Part shown: one piece after another, positions 5,366-10,223 of the stretch
Layout: each line of letters begins with the position of its first letter
How positions within the stretch are numbered: the first letter of the stretch is position 1
Source of the DNA: SVQP01 sp045652835
GTDB taxonomy: Bacteria > Bacillota > Clostridia > Oscillospirales > CAG-272
Length of the DNA stretch: 10,223 nucleotides
Direction: 5' to 3'
NCBI GenBank assembly: GCA_045652835.1
Contig: JAZOLE010000035.1
Coordinates: forward strand, 1 to 10,223
Translations under genes and position numbers: made by a program
Notes under the pieces: generated by a model
Told to the model about the DNA's origin: nothing
The model's database searches: none
What the model saw: the letters and a program-made list of their open reading frames with translations, nothing else

Positions 5366-5378
5366 GGGCTTTTTGTAT
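5339..5378. repeat. 40-bp direct repeat, copy 2
   Basis: Identical to 3841-3880 in the same orientation. Together the two copies flank the low-GC cassette holding the split unknown gene. Confidence 0.9.
5347..5374 (-). terminator. Rho-independent terminator after the pheST-ABC-UPF0291 gene series
   Basis: The same 11-bp stem and 6-nt loop as at 3849-3876 (arms 5347-5357 and 5364-5374), with a T run on the minus strand. It starts 17 bases after the TAA of the UPF0291 gene. Confidence 0.85.
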
Positions 5379-5391
5379 CAAAGATTTGATT

Positions 5392-5613
5392 TTATTGCTT
5401 GTCGGTCTTGGGTCTGTCCGAAACCTGCTCGCGCGTGCCGTCGGGGCGCACGATGATCGTGTTATCCAAAATACCGGTCATGGATGCGCGGAACTCGCGA
5501 ATATACTCGGTGCGCAAAGCGGCTCTTTCTTCCAACTCCTCGGGGGTCAGCTGCTCGCCTCTTTTCACCTTTGCCGCAAGCTCGTTGATTCGGTTGAGTT
5601 TTTCTTTTTCCAT
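5392..5613 (-). CDS. UPF0291 (DUF896, YnzC-type) small protein
   Basis: A 73-residue, highly charged, probably cytoplasmic protein matching the DUF896/UPF0291 family, whose best-known member is Bacillus subtilis YnzC; the molecular role is not established. The family pattern is clear: a helical hairpin KLNRINELAAKVKRGEQLTPEE (5-26), then LRTEYIREFRASM (33-45), and a short C-terminal segment with IIVRPDG (53-59). The length is typical. The ribosome binding site TAAGGAG (5624-5630) overlaps the stop codon of the ABC transporter gene, so the two are probably co-translated. It is the last gene before a strong terminator. Confidence 0.88.
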   Translation of the reverse strand: MEKEKLNRINELAAKVKRGEQLTPEELEERAALRTEYIREFRASMTGILDNTIIVRPDGTREQVSDRPKTDKQ

Positions 5614-5627
5614 ATTGTCTATGCTCC

Positions 5628-7400
5628 TTAGTCTGCGGTGTAAAGCTTGTACAGATCAGCGTACATGCCACCCTTTTCTGTCAATTCCTTGTGCGTGCCC
5701 TCTTCCACAATGCCGTCCTGCGTCAGCACCACAATGCGATCTGCATTCTTAATGGTGGTCAGGCGGTGGGCAATGGTAATGGTGGTTCTGCCCACGGTCA
5801 GCTTTTCAATCGATTTCTGCACCAGACGCTCACTTTCGTTGTCAAGCGCGCTGGTTGCCTCGTCCAGAATCAGGACGGGCGGGTTCTTGAGGAACACACG
5901 CGCGATGGATACGCGCTGACGCTGACCGCCCGAGAGCTTGAGTCCGCGCTCACCCACGTAGGTGTTGTAGCGGTCGGGCAGCTGCTCGATAAATTCGTCC
6001 GCGCCCGCAAGCTTGGCTGCCTGCATGATCTCCTCATCGGTCGCGTCCGGCTTACCGTACGCAATATTGTCGCGGATGGTGCCCGAGAACAGGTATACGT
6101 TTTGCTGTACGATACCGATGTTCTGTCGCAGCGAACGCATGGTGACGTCCTGAATGTTCTGCCCGTCAATCAAGATCTGACCGCCCTGCAGCTCGTAGAA
6201 GCGGGGGATGAGCGAGCAAAGCGTGGTCTTGCCGCAGCCCGAAGGGCCAACCAGTGCCACGTTCTCACCCGCACGCACGTGCAAGCAAAGATCGTTGAGC
6301 ACGTTTTGCTTTTTGTCCTCCTCGTAGCGGAAGGTGACCTTATCCAGCACAATGTCGCCCTTGACGTTTTCCAGTACCTTGGCATCGGGCTTGTCCTTGA
6401 TGTCAGGCTCAACGTCCAAGATCTCGGAGAAGCGTTCAATGCCGGTCATACCGCGCTGGAACTGCTCGGTAAACTCCACAATGCGGCGCACCGAGGTGAA
6501 CAGCGTGGAAACGTACATCAAAAATGCGATATAGTCAGCTGCATCCAACTGGATTACGGGATTTTCGGCAATCAGCAAAAGTGCGCCTGCAACCACGACA
6601 ACGATGTAGAGAAGACCCTCAAAGAAGCGCGTGGATGCTTGGAACATACCCATAAAGCGGTACATGATGCCTTTGATGCCCAAAAACTTATTGTTACCTT
6701 GTCTGAACTTTTCAATCTCGGTACCCTCGTTGGCAAATGCCTTGACCTCGTGAATACCTAAGAGGCTGTCCTCAACCTGCGAGTTGAGCTCGCCAACCTG
6801 CGAACGCGAGAGGCGGAATGCCTCCTTCATCTTGCCGTTGAACGAGATCAGCACCAGCACCATCACGGGAATGAGCGCAAAGGTGATCAGCGCAAGCACG
6901 GGGTTGATGACCAGCAGAATGATAAAAGAACCGATGATCTTAACGCCTGCAATGAAAAATTCCTCGGGGCAATGGTGCGCAAATTCGGTAATATCAAACA
7001 GGTCGTTGGTAATACGCGACATCAGCGTACCGATCTTGGTGTTATCAAAGTAGGAAAAGCTGAGCTTTTGCAAATGCCCGAACAGGTCGCGTCGCATGTC
7101 TGTTTCCATTTTCGCGCCCACGATATGTCCGCGGTTTGCCATGTAGTAATAGGCAACCGTGTCGATCAGGCGCATGAGCAGATATACACCGCCAAAGGTC
7201 AGGATCATGCCAACCGTCAGCGAAATGGGCGTTTGTTGTGCAGCGCCCGTGATTTTTCGTACGATAAGCGGAAGTGCCAGCTCGCACATGGTGGTCAGCG
7301 CAGCACAGCAAAGGTCAAAGACCAGGTCCTTTTTGTAAGGCTTGTAGTAGGGAAGAAACCGTTTGATCGGATGTGTCTTCTTGGTTTGATTTTTTGCCAT
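5628..7400 (-). CDS. ABC exporter, fused membrane and ATPase domains
   Basis: This 590-residue half-transporter of the type IV (MsbA-like) exporter family should act as a homodimer in the cytoplasmic membrane. The membrane domain (about 20-310) contains roughly six hydrophobic segments. The ATPase domain (about 345-590) has Walker A GPSGCGKT (385-392), Q-loop VQQNVYLFSG (431-440), signature LSGGQRQR (489-496), Walker B VLILDEATSALD (509-520) and switch H545 in IAHRLTT. All catalytic residues, including E514, are intact. The substrate cannot be deduced: lipids, peptides or drugs are all possible and no partner half-transporter gene is adjacent. The start at 7400 has AAAGGAG eight bases upstream. 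The gene follows pheT after a 61-bp gap containing a stable hairpin and precedes the UPF0291 gene with an overlapping SD. Confidence 0.93.
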   Translation of the reverse strand: MAKNQTKKTHPIKRFLPYYKPYKKDLVFDLCCAALTTMCELALPLIVRKITGAAQQTPISLTVGMILTFGGVYLLMRLIDTVAYYYMANRGHIVGAKMETDMRRDLFGHLQKLSFSYFDNTKIGTLMSRITNDLFDITEFAHHCPEEFFIAGVKIIGSFIILLVINPVLALITFALIPVMVLVLISFNGKMKEAFRLSRSQVGELNSQVEDSLLGIHEVKAFANEGTEIEKFRQGNNKFLGIKGIMYRFMGMFQASTRFFEGLLYIVVVVAGALLLIAENPVIQLDAADYIAFLMYVSTLFTSVRRIVEFTEQFQRGMTGIERFSEILDVEPDIKDKPDAKVLENVKGDIVLDKVTFRYEEDKKQNVLNDLCLHVRAGENVALVGPSGCGKTTLCSLIPRFYELQGGQILIDGQNIQDVTMRSLRQNIGIVQQNVYLFSGTIRDNIAYGKPDATDEEIMQAAKLAGADEFIEQLPDRYNTYVGERGLKLSGGQRQRVSIARVFLKNPPVLILDEATSALDNESERLVQKSIEKLTVGRTTITIAHRLTTIKNADRIVVLTQDGIVEEGTHKELTEKGGMYADLYKLYTAD

Positions 7401-7425
7401 GACACAAACTCCTTTCTGTATGATG

Positions 7426-7451
7426 GGGGCTGTTGTGTTGACAACAGCCCC
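7426..7451 (-). terminator. Strong hairpin between pheT and the ABC transporter gene, without a U run
   Basis: A perfect 11-bp stem (7426-7436 with 7441-7451, GGGGCTGTTGT/ACAACAGCCCC) closes a 4-nt loop in the 61-bp gap. On the transcribed minus strand the bases after it are CATCATACAG, not a T run, so a classical terminator is unlikely. It may be a partial terminator, a processing site or a 3' stabiliser that sets unequal levels of pheST and the exporter. The SD of the exporter gene (about 7409-7415) lies outside the stem and stays accessible. Confidence 0.4.
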
Positions 7452-7461
7452 TCGGGGTATT

Positions 7462-9864
7462 TTAGGCTCTCAGAGCAATACCCAGCTTGAACTTGAGGTC
7501 GTTGATGATCTTCTTGGAAATCTTGTCAGCTTCCTCAACAGTCAGGGTACGGTCAGCAGCGCGCAGGGTGACACGGAATGCAACGCTCTTGTTGCCTGCG
7601 CCCAGCTTTTCGCCGCGGAAAATGTCAAACAGCTCAACGTTTTCAACCAAAGCGCCGCCTGCCTTTGCGATCACGTTCATGATCTTGCCAACCTCCAGCT
7701 CCTCTGCGCAAACAAACGCGTAGTCACGGGTTGCAGCGGGGAACTTGGGCAGCGGCTTGTAGTCGGGCTCGGTGTTGGATACAGCGAAGAGTGCGTCAAA
7801 GTCGATCTCTGCGCAAAGCACGGGAATGCTCATGCCGTAGTTGTCAGCCACAACGGGGTGGATCTGACCGAATACGCCAAGATACTTGCCGTCAGCGGTG
7901 GTCACGATAGCGCATCTGCCGGGATGGTAAGAGGGATTTTCGGTGCAAGAAGTGTACTGTGCACCCTTCACGCCTGCCATGGTCAGCAGATTTTCAACAG
8001 CGCCCTTCATGTCGTAGAAATCGGCATCGCCGTACATGCCCACGGTGACAACCGTCTTTTCCTCGGGCAGATTTGCGGGATCTGCACCGGGCAGGTAAAT
8101 GGTAGCCATTTCAAACAGACGTACGTTCTGATTGGAGAAGTTGTTGTTTCTCTGCAGTACTTCCATCAGCGAAGGCAGCGCGGTGGTACGCATGACGCTG
8201 GTGTCCTCGCCAAGCGGGTTGGAGATGACAACCGAGGTGCGCAGAGCGCTGTCTGCAGGCAGTGCGATAGCGTCATAGTACTTGGGGCTGATGAACGAGA
8301 AGGTCTGGATCTGCGAGATGCCCATACCGTACATCAGCTGCTCGGTAGCAACAAACAGCTTCTGCTTGGGCGTACGCATGCCCTGCGTGGTCTCTGCCTT
8401 GATGCAGGAGGAGGGAATCTTGTCATATCCCCAGATACGAACGATCTCTTCTGCAATGTCCTGCATGCAGCCAAGGTCGCTTCTGAAGGAGGGCACGTAA
8501 ATATTGCCGTTTTCCACGCGGCACTCAAGGGTTGCGAGAATGTCGATCATGGTCTGCTCGTCGATCTCGGTGCCAAGGAACTTGTTATACTTATCGGGGG
8601 TGAAGGGAAGGATGACCTGCTCCTTCTTGGTGGGATATACGTCGATCAAGCCCTCGACCACGTCACCTGCGCCAAGCATCTCTACCAGCTGGCAAGCGCG
8701 CATCAAGCCGGGCAGGCAGTTTTCTGCGTCAAGCCCCTTTTCAAAGCGTGCGGAGGACTCGGTTCTCATGCCGTTCTTCTTTGCGGTCACGCGTGTGTCG
8801 GGACCGGAGAAGCAAGCGGACTCGAATACAACGGTTACGGTGTCATTCTCAATTTCACTGTTGAGGCCACCCATAACGCCTGCCAGTGCGCAAGCCTTAT
8901 TCTGGTCTGCGATAACCAGCATGGAAGAATCAAGGGTGTGGCTGATATTGTCAAGAGATACGAATACCTCGCCATCGTTTGCGCGGCGTACGTTGATCGC
9001 CTTGCCCTCGATCTGCTTGTAATCAAACGCGTGCATGGGCTGACCGTACTCGAGCATAACGTAGTTGGTAATGTCAACGATGTTGTTGATGGGGCGAACG
9101 CCTGCAGCACGCAGACGTCTGCGCATCCATACGGGAGAGGGAGCGATCTTGACGTTCTTGACTACCTTTGCAGCGTAGCGGAAGCAAAGCTCGGGCGCGC
9201 TGATGCCTACGGACAGATAGTTGTCAATGTGGTCGCCGTCATTCGTGCCCTTGACAGATACAGGGGGGATATGCCAATCCAGCTCCATGGAAGCGGCGGT
9301 CTCGCGTGCAAGACCGATGACGGACAGGCAATCGGGGCGGTTGGAGGTGATCTCAAACTCGACCACCGTGTCGCGTACCATTTCAACGTCGCAGACGTCC
9401 TGACCGATGTACTGTGCGTAGCTTTCGGGCAGGATCCAGATGCCGTTCTCCTCGTCACCGGGGCAGTCATTGGTGGTCAAGCCAAGCTCGGCAAAGGAGC
9501 AGAGCATGCCGTTGGAGTCAACACCGCGCAGCTTACCTGCCTTGATCTGCTTGCCCTCAGCCACGGTTGCGGGAGCAACTGCTGCGGGAACGATTGCGCC
9601 GACAAATACGTTCTGCGCACCGGTTACGATCTGTACGGGGGCATCTGCACCAACCTCAAGCTGGCAGATCCAAAGGTGATCGGAGTCGGGGTGACGCTCC
9701 ATTGCGAGCACCTTACCCACAACAACGTTAGAAATTTCCTCTGCGAGCACCTCAAAGCCCTCAACCTTAGAGCCAGTGTCGGTCATGCGGTCGCAGTACT
9801 TCTTGGTGTCCGTAATCTTATCCGTATCAATATAATCGTGAAGCCAATTGAATGAAAGATTCAT
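7462..9864 (-). CDS. pheT: Phenylalanine--tRNA ligase beta subunit
   Basis: Large subunit of the cytoplasmic (alpha-beta)2 enzyme that charges tRNA-Phe. The beta chain supports tRNA binding and editing of mischarged Tyr-tRNA-Phe. The 800 residues match the bacterial family. In order: N-terminal region with WLHDYID (7-13), EMAP/OB-type tRNA-binding domain (about 40-150, with HPDSDHL at 58-64), SNRPDCLS (174-181), the B3/B4 editing region with NNIVDITNYVMLEYGQPMHAFD (260-281), the B5 domain (about 405-480, RSDLGCMQDIAEEIVRIWGYD), the catalytic-like core (about 485-690), and the C-terminal FDX-ACB anticodon-binding domain (about 707-800, from PKFPAATRDYAF). It is complete. The start at 9864 has AAAGGAG nine bases upstream and the pheS stop is 17 bp away, so the two subunits are co-transcribed. 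Confidence 0.98.
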   Translation of the reverse strand: MNLSFNWLHDYIDTDKITDTKKYCDRMTDTGSKVEGFEVLAEEISNVVVGKVLAMERHPDSDHLWICQLEVGADAPVQIVTGAQNVFVGAIVPAAVAPATVAEGKQIKAGKLRGVDSNGMLCSFAELGLTTNDCPGDEENGIWILPESYAQYIGQDVCDVEMVRDTVVEFEITSNRPDCLSVIGLARETAASMELDWHIPPVSVKGTNDGDHIDNYLSVGISAPELCFRYAAKVVKNVKIAPSPVWMRRRLRAAGVRPINNIVDITNYVMLEYGQPMHAFDYKQIEGKAINVRRANDGEVFVSLDNISHTLDSSMLVIADQNKACALAGVMGGLNSEIENDTVTVVFESACFSGPDTRVTAKKNGMRTESSARFEKGLDAENCLPGLMRACQLVEMLGAGDVVEGLIDVYPTKKEQVILPFTPDKYNKFLGTEIDEQTMIDILATLECRVENGNIYVPSFRSDLGCMQDIAEEIVRIWGYDKIPSSCIKAETTQGMRTPKQKLFVATEQLMYGMGISQIQTFSFISPKYYDAIALPADSALRTSVVISNPLGEDTSVMRTTALPSLMEVLQRNNNFSNQNVRLFEMATIYLPGADPANLPEEKTVVTVGMYGDADFYDMKGAVENLLTMAGVKGAQYTSCTENPSYHPGRCAIVTTADGKYLGVFGQIHPVVADNYGMSIPVLCAEIDFDALFAVSNTEPDYKPLPKFPAATRDYAFVCAEELEVGKIMNVIAKAGGALVENVELFDIFRGEKLGAGNKSVAFRVTLRAADRTLTVEEADKISKKIINDLKFKLGIALRA

Positions 9865-9881
9865 ATCTGTACTCTCCTTTC

Positions 9882-10223
9882 TCAGAACTGCTCAAGGAAA
9901 CGCACGTCGTTCTCATAGAACAAACGAATGTCGTCTACGTGATACTTGAGCATTGCAATACGCTCGATACCCATACCGAACGCAAAGCCGCTGTATTCCT
10001 CGGGGTCAATGCCGCACATGGTCAGCACGTTGGGGTGTACCATACCTGCGCCCAAAATTTCGATCCAGCCCTCGCCCTTGCAAAGTCTGCAGCCCTTACC
10101 GCCGCAAGCAAAGCAGGAAACGTCCACCTCAGCACTGGGCTCGGTGAAGGGGAAGTGGTGGGGACGGAAACGGCAGCGGGTGTCCTCGCCAAACTGTGCC
10201 TTTGCAAAGGTCTCCAGCATGCC
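9882..10223 (-). CDS. pheS: Phenylalanine--tRNA ligase alpha subunit (C-terminal part)
   Basis: Catalytic subunit that activates Phe and transfers it to tRNA-Phe. Only the last 113 codons lie in the window; the gene runs off the right edge, so the methionine at 10220 is internal and not a start. Visible class II synthetase features are RFRPHHFPFTEPSAEVDVSC (motif 2 region, with the Phe-binding FTEPS), WIEILGAGMVHPNVL, and motif 3 in GFAFGMGIERIAML. A CxxC...CxxC insertion (CFACGGKGCRLCK), seen in many Firmicutes PheS proteins, is present. The regulatory leader of the operon, often a T-box in Firmicutes, would lie outside the window and cannot be assessed. Confidence 0.98.
   Translation of the reverse strand, partial: GMLETFAKAQFGEDTRCRFRPHHFPFTEPSAEVDVSCFACGGKGCRLCKGEGWIEILGAGMVHPNVLTMCGIDPEEYSGFAFGMGIERIAMLKYHVDDIRLFYENDVRFLEQF

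Noticed and set aside
5691..6761. A 356-codon plus-strand frame opposite the ABC exporter gene
   Set aside because: Antisense to intact ATPase motifs; no domains; shadow of codon bias.
7399..9855. An 818-codon open frame on the plus strand opposite pheT
   Set aside because: It lies fully antisense to an unmistakable full-length pheT, has no family motifs and a composition typical of reverse-complement reading, and is explained by the codon bias of pheT.

Overview
The window is a housekeeping segment of a bacterial chromosome. It is most likely from Bacillota, class Clostridia, probably an uncultured gut-type lineage. The reasons are strong AAAGGAG-type Shine-Dalgarno sites before almost every gene, a UPF0291/DUF896 gene (a family known mainly from Firmicutes), a Cys-rich CxxC...CxxC insertion in PheS, and MEP-pathway isoprenoid genes. 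The genus cannot be named from sequence alone. The genetic code looks standard, because TGA serves as a stop in ATGA gene overlaps. Apart from a 15-codon gene tail at the extreme left, every gene is on the minus strand, so transcription runs from high to low coordinates.

Layout, right to left: (1) pheS (3' part only), pheT, a homodimeric-type ABC exporter gene and a small UPF0291 gene form a closely spaced series (10223 to 5392). (2) A terminator hairpin overlapping a promoter (5337-5374) follows. (3) An AT-richer cassette (5303-3885) encodes a membrane-anchored, secreted-type protein of unknown function. Its frame is cut by a single in-frame TGA, giving two ORFs of 215 and 239 codons. (4) A second copy of the same terminator/promoter element (3839-3876) follows; 40 bp are identical between the two copies. 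(5) A tight operon follows: tsaE, tsaB (tRNA t6A synthesis), rpiB (pentose phosphate), ispD and ispF (MEP isoprenoid pathway), the last three joined by ATGA overlaps. (6) After a 131-bp gap comes rpe (pentose phosphate). (7) At the left end rpe converges on the tail of an unidentified plus-strand gene, with a stem-loop terminator between them.

The named genes are ordinary core metabolism and translation: charging of tRNA-Phe, t6A modification of ANN-decoding tRNAs, interconversion of pentose phosphates, and two steps to isoprenoid precursors. The unusual part is the middle. Two identical intergenic elements have the promoter -35 box inside the terminator hairpin, and they bracket a low-GC gene split by an in-frame UGA. 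I see no CRISPR array, transposase, tRNA, rRNA or defence system.
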